Assembly: GCF_037975245.1 (NCBI RefSeq)
Contig: NC_092567.1
Location: 15,495,876-15,559,875 of the forward strand
Direction: 5' to 3'
DNA: 64,000 bases
DNA from: Apostichopus japonicus
Taxonomy: Eukaryota; Echinodermata; Holothuroidea; Aspidochirotida; Stichopodidae
How positions within the stretch are numbered: the stretch's first letter is position 1; every line of letters starts with the position of its first letter. This document shows positions 12,340 to 35,378 of the stretch, piece by piece. The notes under the pieces were generated by a model that saw nothing but the letters and a program-made list of their open reading frames with translations, was not told where the DNA came from and searched no databases. The position numbers and the translations under genes were made by a program.

Positions 12340-13110
12340 TAGCCCAGACATTGACCAGCTCACCAAAGGCATGGCTAATCGCCGTCCACGAGTCAGACAG
12401 TTAGCCCCCTCTGCGGGGCTCTCAGCAGTGCTGCATGCCCTGGCAGGGCCGCTGTACGAATCAACGGGGAACGCTTCCCTGGCTGCTCTTACAAAGAAAA
12501 CACCCTTTGTCATTGCGGTAGCGTCAGCGTGAAGGAGTTACCTCCAAGCCCTAACAACCAAACAGAACCACATCAGATTCGAGGGCCATGGGGCGAGGAC
12601 GGTTCCAGACCCGTCCCTTATTGCCAAGAACCGGGCCTTGACTTTCTTGCCCGGGGACATTTTCTTTCCGGAAATCAAAACCCTTTCATCAGTGGCTGAG
12701 GACAAGCGATGGTGCCCAGTCAGGGCACTGAAGTGGTACTTAAACAGGACAGAGAAGTTGAGACAAACAACCTCCCTTTTCATCCTGCCACGACCACCTT
12801 AAACAGCAGCCGCCAAGGATACCCTATCCCGATGGCTAGTAGAGATGATCCACCCGTTCACGATGGGGGGATACCCGGCCAAGAGATCACAACATCAGTG
12901 GGGCCTCGGCTTCCACAACTCTCTCTACCGGTATCCCGATACAGGACATCCTCAAGGTGGCAGCGTGGAAAACACCAACTACGTTCGTCGCCTGTTACTT
13001 ACCTGACACTCTACACGCCGAGGCAGCTTTTGGTAGCTCGGCGGTGCGAGGTCCGGTTGGTACTTGGTCCCACCCCTCGGGCCTCCCACCATCGGGCAGT
13101 GCCACTCGGT
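12340..13110 (+). pseudogene. DIRS tyrosine recombinase, broken
   Basis: Plus-strand frames give LAALTKKTPFVIAVASA followed by a stop, then SYLQALTTKQNHIRFEGHG, later a PDPSLIAKN motif, and finally VAAWKTPTTFVACYL near 12960-13005. This order is typical of the catalytic domain of DIRS YR proteins (integrase-like, acting without a DDE integrase). Stops and frame changes at several points show loss of function. Confidence 0.75.
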
Positions 13111-13206
13111 GCTAAGGTTGTGAGGAGACAGGTAAGCGAGGAGCGAAGTAAATATTCCAAAACTTACTGGTTTGGATATTTACGAGTGACGAGCTTACCT
13201 GTCTCC
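13109..13206 (+). repeat. Internal complementary region of the DIRS element
   Basis: The first half (ending GCGAGGAGCGAAGTAAAT) is the inverse of the outer left end at 7438-7480. The second half (starting ATTCCAAAACTTACTGG) is the inverse of the outer right end at 13774-13825. The two joined complements form the template thought to align the ends of the circular DIRS intermediate. Confidence 0.85.
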
Positions 13207-13663
13207 ATTCCCGCCTCCCTCCCCCGAGGGGGTGGGACACAGCCGGACGGGGGAGCAGTCGTTCGACTAGGCTCACGACTCCAAGCACAACACCAGATAG
13301 ACAGAGCCAACAACTACTAAGAGTCACCGGCCAGGTCTATCGGTGAGGGTAACTTTGCACCCTGTGTTTTTCATATGCGTACTCACCTAAGTTGTCTTAG
13401 GGTTAGCAAGTGTTGGGCCTTTACAGGATGAGGCTCCTTGTTAGGAAAAAGGGGTAGTTTTGCCTGCAGGGCTCAGGAGAGTGTCCCCCCCCTTACCCGC
13501 TGCGGCGGGGAGGATTACACTCTCCCTGCTAGGAAGGCATCAGTGCCTTTTGTTAAGGGCTCACCTTTGAGAAGTTAAGTCGACGGGAGCCCTTGGGGGT
13601 GGCCAGAGGATTCTGGCCACCCCTATTTCGGTGACCGTGAGGCCACTTTTAAGGAGTGGTCTC

Positions 13664-13825
13664 ATGAGTAGTGAGGAGTGACCGAGGGGGGGGTTCGGTC
13701 ATAGAGGGCGCACAGTGTTATTATTTTACCAGGACTTTATAGGCACGGTAGAATGAGGTGCTAAGGTTGTGAGGAGACAGGTAAGCTCGTCACTCGTAAA
13801 TATCCAAACCAGTAAGTTTTGGAAT
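13664..13825 (-). repeat. Right inverted terminal repeat of the DIRS element, with extra tail
   Basis: It is the inverse of 7438-7576, plus the tail CACTCGTAAATATCCAAACC and AGTAAGTTTTGGAAT. The left terminal repeat lacks this tail. The asymmetry between terminal repeats is normal for DIRS. Confidence 0.8.
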
Positions 13826-13826
13826 T

Positions 13827-13872
13827 TACCCTAATGTACCCTTACCCTTACCCTTACCTTACCCTTATCCTT
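13827..13872 (+). repeat. CCCTTA-type short tandem repeat
   Basis: Repeated CCCTTA units with slips lie against the right end of the DIRS element. It resembles, but is not, the CCCTAA telomere repeat; only one CCCTAA is present. Confidence 0.6.
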
Positions 13873-13950
13873 ATGGAGTACAGTAGTACTGTAATACCTG
13901 ATATCAGAGTGAAAAAATTTGGGTAAAAAAAATTAGAGTCCAAAAAAATT

Positions 13951-13998
13951 GTCGGAACATAGAGACGTCGGAACATAGAGACGTCGGAACATAGAGAT
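13951..13998 (+). repeat. 16-bp tandem repeat, three copies
   Basis: The unit GTCGGAACATAGAGAC occurs three times head to tail; the last copy ends in AT instead of AC. Confidence 0.85.
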
Positions 13999-14439
13999 GT
14001 AACCATCAGAGTAGTATACTTCCCACGTGTTGTAATTACCTGCATTCTTAGTTCATTAACATTTGACAAAGCAATCATTGTAGAACTCTCTGCTCCTCAG
14101 AAAGAAATGCATCATATCAATTCTTCCCCCTCCCACCACCCCCCCCCAAAACAAAATGCCTCTGGTAATGATAAATTGCCTTTGAACATTTTTTGACTTA
14201 GTGATATTACCAGACAGCCAATCTCAGTGGTTCATGGGATTTGTTCCAAGTCTCCCCCGTGTGCTTTGACATTCAGAATGTTTTTCTTGAGAATTCATTT
14301 ATCAATCACAGATGTTTTGTGCGCCTGACAAATCTCCACTCTTATCATTCCACGCAAACGTCAAAGAAAAGAAACTTGTTTGTCTTATATTTCATTTTTG
14401 CAGTTCCCCATTTTTTGATCCGAACATTCGTAAGAGTAA

Positions 14440-25077
<10,638 letters not shown>

Positions 25078-25393
25078 AATCAAATGAATCCACTCACCAG
25101 TATGTTCAAAAGAGATGAAGAGGATGGAGATGGGCAAGTGGTGTAATAATGGAGTTAACTGACAAAGATGTTAGCAATAAGTCTGATAAGGCAATCCTGG
25201 ATTAATACTAGTAGACCACATAATGAGCAAACCTTGTGATCAAATTTTGAAGGGGAAAAAAAGGTGATATTTGTAGCTAAAAGTGGAAAATATAGATGTT
25301 TGTAGTCGACGACCAAGGGTCAGATTGCGTGAGGTGCATCGCTCTGGTAATATTATTAATTAAAACTCAAATCTTACGGAAAATCTTATGGCC

Positions 25394-25760
25394 AGAAAAC
25401 TGCACCACATGGTGGAATAGCAAGCCAGAAAACTACACCACATGGTGGAATAGCAAGCTTGGCAACTGCACCACATGGTGGAATAGCAAGCCAGGCAACT
25501 GCACCACACACGGTGGAAGTGCAGGCTAGTAATGGTGGTTAGGAGACTAGTTAACTGCATGATTTAGTGGAATTGCAGGCCAGAAAACTGCACCACATGG
25601 TGGTTAGCAGGCCAGAAAACAGCACCACACACGGTGGAAGTGCAGGCTAGTAAACGGCACCACATGGTGGCCGTTAGCAGACTAGTGAACCTCACCACAT
25701 TTTGGTGGAATAGCTGGCTAGTTAACTGTACAAAGCGCTGGATCATCAGGCTGGTAAACT
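25394..25760 (+). repeat. Degenerate minisatellite, ~33-bp unit (CTGCACCACATGGTGGAATA)
   Basis: About ten imperfect copies of a unit containing AACTGCACCACATGGTGG then AATAGCAAGCCAG. The first three or four are nearly identical and the later ones diverge (ACACACGGTGGAAGTGCAGG). It starts about 320 bp after the kinase stop codon, so it probably lies in the 3' UTR. Open frames over it on both strands (Trp/Thr- and Cys/Tyr-rich) are by-products. Confidence 0.8.
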
Positions 25761-26645
25761 GCACGAAATTGTGTGCATTATTGATAGGAAGCTGGAGTTT
25801 GATCTTGTACACTACTAACATGCACCATATGGTGTACCATGCTGACCTTGTCTTACATGCAGCACCATGCGGTGTATGTATTGAGTGTTACACTGTGTCA
25901 CTTGAACGAGTCTTAATAATCCGGTGCAATGCATTACTTACAAAAGTCTTGGGTGTTAGGTTAACAATGACATATGCAAAGTAGATAGGGTATATGTAGG
26001 CACTTGATTTGTAAGTCCTGCCCTGTTAGCCTTGTACCTCCTAGTGCACTCTGTAAACTACCTGACTGGTTATCAATAATTGCACTCGCAGTACCTGGTT
26101 TGCTCATTATGTCTTCTATTGTCAGCTAACTCCATTTAAAAGAAATCCGTGATAGCAGATGAAGAGAGAGCCCTGGAGCGGTGGATTCATAAATTTTGCG
26201 TATTTGCAATTAAGAGATTAGTAGTATTATTATCATTTTAACCTGTGTGATTTTCTTCTTTTTTCTTAATTCCTTTTCTTTTTTCAGATTTATCAAATTT
26301 TGAGCAAAACAGGTAACTGTGTTACAGGATATACTCAGGCAAAACACTAGAAGAATATAAATGGTTATTAAATATTTTGGCATTTAAATTGGCGCTTCAA
26401 GAAAAAAATTGTTTTTGTTATATGGCTGTCGAGAATTCTGTGTGTGTTGTGATACTTGATGGCAGCCACATGCTTAATATAATGGCTTATGACATCCTCT
26501 GCATTAAAATTTCAATTTTTAATCGGTGGGGTCTCTCCTACAGCGATGATGATGAACTTGCATCTTAAAAACTTTGAGGTCAGTCTTGATTTGAGGGAAA
26601 GTGTAAACATGACCTTGTATAACTGTAGGGAAGATTTTGCCCTAA

Positions 26646-26785
26646 CAGGCATGAGCTTCTTCCTCGAATTCGCGGAGTATCCGTGATTTCTTTCCTACCA
26701 TGGTGGACAAAAACTATTATCCTAACACACTGTACCATACGCAAACTGGAGCCTATACCGCAATTTTTACAAGTTCCGTGCCTAA
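26646..26785 (+). mobile_element. ~165-bp MITE-like repeat, copy 2 (right end missing)
   Basis: It starts CAGGCATGAGCTTCTTCC and follows the family consensus to CCTATACCGCAATTTTTACA. The ending CAGGCTCATCCCTG is absent, so the right end is lost. Confidence 0.75.
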
Positions 26786-27898
26786 ATATTGCAATATTTG
26801 CTTGGAAGTACACACACACACATACACAAAAACACACAGTACATAGCTATGCCAGACAAAAGTTATTCAATAGTTTGGTGATATGAAAACTATGACTACC
26901 CAAAAAAGAAGAACAAAAAAGGGAATGAGTGTAAAAAAAGTTAGTTATTAGTTATGCTTAGATGATTCTTTGTACTTTTGAAGATGATAGATAACTCTTA
27001 AACGGTTTTGGTTGTCAAGGATATATTAATCATTTTGATATCTGAACATAGAGAAAATGAACAAATCGGTGTGTAATTATGGCTGGTGAAATGACTTGTA
27101 TATGTTTTAGCATAGGAAAAAGTTAGCTTTAATTTAATATAACCCTCTAAAACAAGAAAGATCGTTATGAAATCTGGTAAAAAGTTTGACATTATTATTT
27201 TCTGTCAGTTTTTATAGTCAGTTTTAAGCAATTTTACAGTTACCACAGTTTGAAAAAGACAAAAAAAATACCCAGAAAGATTTCAGATGCCAATATTCAG
27301 ATAGATTTTGCACTTTCATATGAAAGTTTTACTTGAATAGACACAGGTTGTTATCATGCATGTATCTGTTTAATGCAGCAGTTTGTCAGAAATTGACAAA
27401 ATTGACAAATTGCAGTAATTGATATTGAATGTGAGAGAAAAATGCAGTGACCAGTATACATTGGAGGTAGTAGCCAGTGATAGTTAACAAATATCTCTTT
27501 TAGTTGAATTAAAGGGTATGGAATCATATGAGGTAGTAACTGGCTGAGAAAAATGCAGAGTTTGAAAAGACCATTATTAACAAAATGAGTGATTTCACAC
27601 TTGGAAATGCACTTGCCAGTGGTTAACGTACGGTATTGGCACTTTTTCACTACAACAACAACAGACATACTCTCCCAATTTGAAAGTACTTTTACGTACT
27701 CGAGACAATTTGAACGATGTCTCTGAAACAATGTTCAGGCACTTCACAGATGCGCATACATGCATCGATGTGCTTCAAGCGGGCTTCTTCATACCGCTGC
27801 AGGACTTGCTTGAAGAATTTCTTAGAGAGATCTTTAACTGCCTGATAAGAATTACAATCCTGACTTAATAATATAGAACTATATTCCTTGTTGATATT

Positions 27899-28063
27899 CA
27901 GGCATGAGCTTTTTCCACGAATTCGCAGAATATCCGTGATTTCTTTTCTACCGCGGGGGACAAAAACTATTATCCTAACACACTGTAGCATACGCAAACT
28001 GGAGCCTATACCACAATTTTTGCAAAGTTCTGTGATTTGTTTTTTACCCCAGGCTCATCCCTG
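27899..28063 (+). mobile_element. ~165-bp MITE-like repeat, copy 3 (complete, with 6-bp flanking duplication)
   Basis: It runs from CAGGCATGAGC to GGCTCATCCCTG, which are imperfect inverted termini. The hexamer GATATT flanks both ends exactly (27893-27898 and 28064-28069), consistent with a target-site duplication. Confidence 0.8.
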
Positions 28064-31000
28064 GATATTAAAGATTACTTCTTCTTCTTTAGATGGTTTG
28101 ACTTCCTGTTTGTTCTTTTTCCTTCTTTTTCTTTTGCTATGTAAATAAAGAGTGCCCTCTAGTTGCTACTCGGTGCTATCAGTTAGTTCTACCTTCTTCC
28201 TTCTTCTCTCTTTAATTTTAGAATTCTTGACCTGAAATTGAGCTTCTCCTTCAAGCAAAACTTTTGAAGTCTTAAAATATTTCTCTTTTTAAGATGGAAT
28301 CTATGTCCTCCTTTTTTTTCAAATTTTTCCTTTCTCATTCTTCTTATCTTCTTCTTCATCGAAATGAATATTTAGTAAATGTAGCAATTTTCTTCAGAGC
28401 AATAATTATGCCTGTTTTTTTCTCTCTTTTGGCAACCTCCTCCCTTTTAATGGTTCGTTGTAAAAATTTACCATGAATTTACTGCACGATCACTTTGTTG
28501 CACAGAAACTTGTAAGCTTACTTTCTTGTGATTGAGGTATAAGTTCAAACGGTTGCATTGCTTAGTGATGATATTGAAGGTGTAATATTATCACGAACAC
28601 AACCATTTAGATTATTGATAAATCCTCTTGAAGGTGTTACCTGCCACCTGGAATTAAGTCTAGGCTGTAGCTGAAATTGTGTCAAGTAGAATACTGTCTT
28701 CACAACATGCTTACAGTTGCATACTAGCTTAAGTGTGTATTAAACTGTATTGTTCATTTTTCTATGTTACTAATTATAATAATTATAATCTTCAAAATGC
28801 ATTAAACTCTGTAAGGTGTGTAAATGACTTGGCAATTACACCTCAGAATTCTAACTTTTTAAAGGAGGAATCGATTTATCCAATGTGGTATACTGAGTCA
28901 AACTGAGGACTCTGCTATGCAAATAACATTATATGTATGTTTGCAGTTATTTCTTATCTATCTATATCACAAAAACCATCCCTGTGATGTAAAATTGTCA
29001 ATACAAATTAACTTCAAAAATATTAAGCATTACAAAAGTCTCGTCCTCTAAGAGTTTGTCTAAGTAGATTTTGGAGCAGTTCTGTTCATGTGGGAAAGTC
29101 TCTGTCAACCTCTTTAGTACCGTTAGTTGAAAAAAAAACATGAGGTCAGTTGATTTGCAGTACTTTCAATGTTTGGTACAATATCTTTGTAATAATTACG
29201 GCTGTAATATCTGCGTGCTGTGTTCAAGATAGTTTTGCAGTCGATATCCATAGCTACCTATCAAAGTAAGCATATAGAATTAGCAGGAGGCTCCGAGGGT
29301 AAGTGGGAACTTTGATCTCTCACTACACAAATTGTGATATTGTGATATTTGAACGAAGCGTGATGCATTTTGCATGGGTGATGAACTCTTTATCTTTCCC
29401 TGTTGAATCATTGAAATTTTGACATGTCGAATGGTATCAACTTGCATTTCAGCTGTGACATTAAATGGCAACCTGATATCTGTTGGGCAGAGTACGTCAT
29501 TAATACACCAACAACAAATTTCTGCATGGGTATCTTAGGAGGGTCAGAGCAAGTATCAGAATGCATCTGGGGTGCAGTGATCTTATTAAATGTGATGCCC
29601 ACTGTAACTGTAAACTGCAAACATATTTCACAAACTTCTGGCTGTGGTATATATATAGTTGTGCTATCATTACCACAGCTGGCCTGGGCTTGAAATTATC
29701 TGAGCTACTGAAGGAGAGAGTTAAACCTAACTCAAATAATCCTTTACTCATCTCAAGATGAGAAGTGTTAAGAGAATCTTCAATACAGATCTGCAACCGG
29801 GATTATTTTTGTTCTATAATATCACTGATATTCCAGGCTAAGGTTTAGTAGGTGGGAAAGTTACATTTGTGAGACAATGGAAAGTGTTATATTGATATGG
29901 AGCACAGAAACCTTGATGTATGATTTTATGAAGTTGTATGAAATATTACACCGTTAAGTTTAGGCTATTGTATAAGATTATGGTCTGTTATGATAAATCG
30001 TTTAGTTATGGTCTTAGCTGTATAGGTACACTTCACAAGATATATGAGGTATGATTAGGAAGAAATTGTACAAACAGAGAAAACTTGGCAATTGTATTGT
30101 TAGCTTGCACTTGTGGGCCTAAGTTGTTGTTATTATGTTACATTCGTTTTTACTTATCAGCATATATGGGTTTAAATTATTGGTCTTATATCCATGTTGT
30201 TATCTATAACTTAACACACTCATTACATACTACAGATGTCGTCGTATTTTTTGCCTTGCTATCAATATAATCTGTTAAACGGATCATGTGATAAGAGTTA
30301 GAACTTTATATACCAAAGATAAACACATCATTCTATCTTTATCAGACAAGCCCATAAAAAGAAACATACATAGCAGACACTCTGCAGGCGTCAAGGTGCA
30401 AAGTACAATCACTTAAAAGGTTTTAAGACATAACCCAAGTTTGTCGCCATGAAGCAATTATTACAGAAAAACAAAATGCTATGACTGATGTGGATTTTTG
30501 AAGCTGCTCATTTCTGCCATCATTTTGGTTTTTGGTCAATGGCTGTTAACAGCAACCTTCTATTATTTGATCTCTGAATGAGCTGTCCACTTCATCATTC
30601 CACATCATGACCTTGTCACCGAGGATTCAATCTGACCGAATGCCACTTTGGTTCTACCAGTGATAATTCCACCTGCAATATTGTTTCATGGTGGTAAACA
30701 TGTTGTGTCCCCCTGATGCGACTTCATGATTATTCAATGGGGGCGGGGGGGGGGGGAGGTAGCATTACCAAGGATGGCATCATAAGCTTGTGTGATATTT
30801 GTGCTACTTTACCTCTAGTAGTTTTCTGTGATTATCTCTATTATTATTCTTATTTTCTCTTTCTGTTCTTCATATTTTGCCGCTGTAAGGCAATATCATA
30901 CCGTAATGATATTTGTTTTGTCTGTTTTTATTATGTAATGGTGCCTTTTTAATAATGATGGTCCTATAACCAGGAAATGATGATACCAATTTAATGTCTT

Positions 31001-33447
31001 GCATGGTATTTGACCAAAAAGAAAAAAAGGAGTATAAAACTAAACATAAAAAAAAAGACATGTTCATTCTGCTGGAGGAAGAAGAAAGAAAAAGAAAGGT
31101 TGTTTGCAGGTCACAAGTAGTGCAAGAATACTAAATAAGAAAGGTTTAAAAAAATTGTGAAATAGTTTGCAGGATTTAGAGACAGCTGTAGATAACAGAG
31201 CCATATGTGCAATATATATACACCATCTGAAGAAGAAAAATACAGTAGATTGTCAAAGAAATCAACATATAATCTCATTTTGTTTGTAATCTCTTATCCA
31301 GAGTCGTTTTTATTCCGGGGGGGGGGGGGATTTTTATGTAACTTAACAATTGCACTTTGAATAAGAACGTTATTGAGTAAACCTCTCTCTTATGATCATT
31401 CCTCTTCCCCAACCGCCCCCTGTTCGAATATTTATTCACCAAATGAAGGTTATGGTGGAAGTGACTATTGAGTTCATTTGTTTAGCAACATATTACCTCC
31501 CAGACACCTCTTTCATGCTGTGAAAAAGTAAATGTAAATTCTTTAGATTGTACTTTTAAATAGTGTTTTGCAAGACAGTTATTGTAATGAGCGTATCGTT
31601 AAAGTGAATTTTAGGAATCAATAAAGTTATCAAATTCAATCTCAGTGATATTTTGACAAATCAAAGGTGGGAGGGGGTAGAGAGGAGGGGTGGGGTGGGA
31701 TATGGTCACAAAACTTGTTTTCTTGCCGTTACGAGCCTGCAAAAATCATGAAATGTCTGACATCCTAATAACCACTAAATACAGTTCAAGCCATGCACGC
31801 GGTTACAGCTGACGTGGTGAACGGTTCTAGGGAAGGGATAAGACAGACTGGCCCTTTAGCGGTCGTGTAAATCGTGATAGGGTTCAAGGTAGGTCGGAGT
31901 TCACAACAATTACGCTCTGGTATGGTATATTTTGTAAACTAGGGTCCTTTACCATGTCTTTCTGGAGTTCGCAAGATTATAAGTCGGCTGGTGCATGTGG
32001 GTAGGTGGGTGGGGCGGGGGTGAAAAAGCGTCTGTCAAAGCGAGAAGCAATTGGTGCCCTGCGAGAATCCTTGGCTTTGGCCGCAGGGTCGCACAATTCC
32101 TGTCGACCGGCATGTACACATTGCTCATGTCTCCTAATGAGGCCCAAAAGCCGCTAATAAAGAATCTACGGATGATGTTAAATGCCAAACTCACATTTTT
32201 CTTTATAAATTTGCATAGGAATTTTAGCTAGCGCCACCATTTTTCATACCATCTAATTGTTGGGGTTGTAACTGTTCCATTGACTTAGTGTAGGTAGACT
32301 TTTCTTCTATTAGTTCTGCAACTCAATGGACTTACATTGCAACGTAAATTTAAAAAACTACCATTACTGTGATACGCAGTAGCTCTCGCTATTTTCGACA
32401 CGAAACTTGGACGAATTACGTTTCATTATTTGGAGAGTGTAAGTGAAGATATCCAACTAAAGCGATTTTTTTTATGTGAGGTTGTTGCCGCAAAGAAACC
32501 CGTTTTAGTTTAACTCCTAAGTCTTCAATAGTACCCGAAGAAACTTCCACTTGTTACGTAATGCCCTAAATGTCTTAGACCAAAATTTGCATGTGTGTAC
32601 TCTTGGCAAGTTCGTCTCTAATTCTAACTTAGTTCACATTGTACTTATTTTTGAGATAAATGACAATTTACAATGCAATTCGACGCAATGGAGGTTATTC
32701 TAGGCTGATTTCAACAACATTAATGTGTTCGTTCATGTGAACCATAGAGGAAACATGCAGAATGTAAAAGTTTGTGTTGAGAAGACGAGTCTGAAGACTC
32801 ACTTGGTTTAGGTTGTCTCTGCAGAGACTCAGTACACTGTTGCGTTTGAGCAGACGTTTACACTGTCATGTTCATTAACTTGTCGGTGCCAAAGCCTTTC
32901 TTCAACGGATTTTCCCTTGTCAGCTATTGTTCATAGTGTAACGTGCGTAGTTATGGAATTAAAGGGGTTCTGGGTTTATCTGTTAGGACTTTCCTGCGTA
33001 ATGAGGCGTAGAGAGATACTTGGGCTAGAGAAAGAAACCAACACGACGTGTTGCTTGCATTGCATATATTTATTTGTGAGGTGGCTCATTCAAGGCTCGG
33101 CACTCGAATGCCATTCAAATCTAACAGCAATTACAGCTGCTACTAAAACTAGTTAACATACAAATAACAGAAATAACATTGACATTCACAGCCGTCAAAA
33201 TACTTTCAATACGCAAATAAGCTTCACTTGACAATATAGACAATTTACATAACATAACACACTCTTACAATAGTATGATAGAGATGCATGATAGAGATGG
33301 TAGGAAACCAACAAGCATTATCAACTGAACTTCAATACACTTCAATCAAGAGTTTTGATCGGATTATAGGACTAAAAAGTTTAAGTAGTGATAAGCTTCA
33401 GTTCTTACTAAAAATCGATGTGAAGTCATCCCACTCTATCGACTAGA

Positions 33448-33686
33448 ATGTATGTATTTTAGATCCTCCTGTAAGTAGGAACTCGCGAAGAAGCCATCAT
33501 TAGCTTAACAAAGTCGCAAGCTGACCGAAGTCAGTCTCTTACATCCATATTTAACGTCCATGATTATGAATTGTTAATTGTCAACAACTCTGTAACTGGA
33601 CGACATACATTTATCTTGGAGTGACTCGAACTAGGGACCTTATGATTGAAAGGCACCGGCGTTAACCACTGAGCTAACACTCCTTG
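33448..33686 (-). repeat. SINE family A, full-length copy
   Basis: On the minus strand the head reads GTGTTAGCTCAGTGGTTAAC and GTTCGAGTCACTCCAAG. The body matches the other copies and ends in a TACATACATTC tail at the low-coordinate side. Confidence 0.85.
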
Positions 33687-34120
33687 TATTTCATTGAAAT
33701 ACGATTTGTTCCGGAAAGTGGAGAAGCAGCAAATTTATAGCGAAAGCGACTATGTAATACTTATATGTTTCATATCCCTGACATGTTATGTTGTTTAGAA
33801 ATGCTACGACAACAATTTTTTTGATATGAGTCAAACTTGTGCGGTATAAGATTTCGCAGCTATACGTGTAGTCATGAGCTCACAATGAAATGTTTACTTT
33901 ATAAGGCTTTAGAAACAATTATCATTTGGAAGTTGAATGTGGGACAAGAGGAAAGCAATGACGTTCGTGGACATTAAGGTAAGTGCTCGATTTCATTTTC
34001 TTACTAACTTGTTGCGATTTCCAAGACACTGTCATATGCGTCAAAGTTATCGATATCTGGCGATACAGAAATCCACGTTTAAAAAGATCGTGCCAAAACA
34101 GTACCAGGAAGGATAAAGTA

Positions 34121-34497
34121 CAGTGGCGTAGGAAGGTACTTTTGAGTGGGGGGGGGGGCTGAAGACTGATGGCCGGCCTGGGGGAGGGGTTAAGGGTAGG
34201 GTTAAGGGGAGGGGTGTCCCCCTCCCCTTTGAATTTTTTTGGCATTTCCAGGTGGCCTCAGATGCAATTTGGTGCAATATAGCACACTTCAACACCCACT
34301 CCATTTTGTAAATAATTTTGCATTTTCACCAGGCCTTAGATGCAATTTGATGCTCCAAATGAGATTTTTTCCTCATTTGGAAATGAAAAAGGGGTTTTCT
34401 GACTTGCGGAGCGGGGGGGGGGCGGAATGATACTTCCGCCCCCCATATTTTTCACTGGGGGGCTGGCGCCCAAAGTCCCCCGGTTCCTACGCCCTTG
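34121..34497. mobile_element. hAT-type MITE, 377 bp, with near-perfect 8-bp target duplication
   Basis: The left end is CAGTGGCGTAGGAA and the right end is the inverse TTCCTACGCCCTTG (10 bp exact within). The flanks ATAAAGTA (34113-34120) and ATAAAATA (34498-34505) match at 7 of 8 positions, as expected for hAT. The interior is G/C-run-rich with no transposase. Confidence 0.75.
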
Positions 34498-34505
34498 ATA
34501 AAATA

Positions 34506-35378
34506 ATCAACTCATTTTAGGATTTCCAAAATAAGAATATTGAAGAAACATATGCATTAGTCTAACGGTAGAGTACACTACAAATATAGGTATTTTTCCT
34601 GATATAGCTGAATATTGTAAAGTTTTCCTATATTCCTTTATAATACCATTTTAAGAAGCTGTCAACTTGATGAGAATTTTTCAGGTTTGTCATTAAAACA
34701 AATTAAAAAATAAATAAATAAAATTCAATTCAGGAAGGAAGGAAGGATTCAAGAATTACGCCTTGAAGAAGCTTCATGCGTCTTAATACGAAAACAAATC
34801 CAATAAGAAGGTACTTTTTAAAGTAAAGTCACATAGGAAAGAACCTAGTCACGAAAAACCAAACAACGAACCGGTTGATCACCTCTCAACCCCAGTCCCC
34901 TTGCATGGAGACTGCGACTAGGTGCTGGTCGTTATATGTGTGTGTCACGAATCCCCTACAAGGGGAACATGATGCTGCACATAGTGGTTGTGGTTTATAC
35001 AGCGACATACTATTCGCCAAACACGGGGAAAACGTTCGTTTTAGTTGAGAAACAACAGTCGATGACAAACAACCCCTACGACCCCATCCGAACATTCACT
35101 ATATGTTACGATACTGTTGATCCAAACCAAGTTTGTTTTACTGCCTATTGGTCTTTATCTTAGGATACAAGAAACCTCTGGAATAAAGTAATAACACATC
35201 TTGTTCATACTTTTTCTTACGAAAAGATCAGACTTAAAACTTGTATTATAAAATCTACTATATCAAACTGTAATATTGTGGAAAGTTGTAAAGTCTTTCA
35301 ATTGGTGTTCATAGAGTGCGCCGCTAATCTCATTCCCGTAAGGTATGCAGGTTGTATTAGTAAACAGAATGTATATAG
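34506..35378. other. Short unique stretch
   Basis: Nothing recognisable: AT-rich DNA with a small GGAAGGAAGGA slip near 34735 and open frames below 80 residues that match no protein I know. Confidence 0.4.

Larger units (their letters stand above)
7438..13825 (+). mobile_element. DIRS-type tyrosine-recombinase retrotransposon, nearly full length, decayed
   Basis: The element has inverted terminal repeats, 7438-7576 on the left and 13664-13825 on the right; the right one carries an extra tail. An internal region at 13109-13206 is complementary to both outer ends joined together, the hallmark of DIRS elements. In order it contains a non-coding leader, a basic low-complexity gag-like region (about 8410-9550), a region carrying two later SINE insertions (10803-11045 and 11136-11392), a broken RNase H (about 11700-12000), a connecting segment and a broken tyrosine recombinase (about 12340-13110). 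No intact reverse transcriptase was recognised. Frameshifts and stops show that it is dead. It probably sits in the 5' intron or 5' flank of the kinase gene. Confidence 0.85.
25078..34120. other. Gene-poor stretch downstream of the kinase
   Basis: No further exon was recognised. The start is presumably kinase 3' UTR with a minisatellite (25394-25760). Two MITE-like copies (26646-26785 and 27899-28063) and one SINE (33448-33686) follow. Several poly-G tracts occur (about 30740 and 31318). Open frames of up to 125 residues (for example 27354-27731 minus) show no recognisable protein. Confidence 0.5.

Noticed and set aside
13827-13872. Telomere-like CCCTTA repeat
   Set aside because: The unit is CCCTTA and not the CCCTAA telomere unit, and it is short; treated as a simple repeat next to the DIRS end.
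25634-25984. Open frame of 116 residues (+) after the kinase
   Set aside because: Its first part is translated minisatellite; the period of the repeat explains the open frame.
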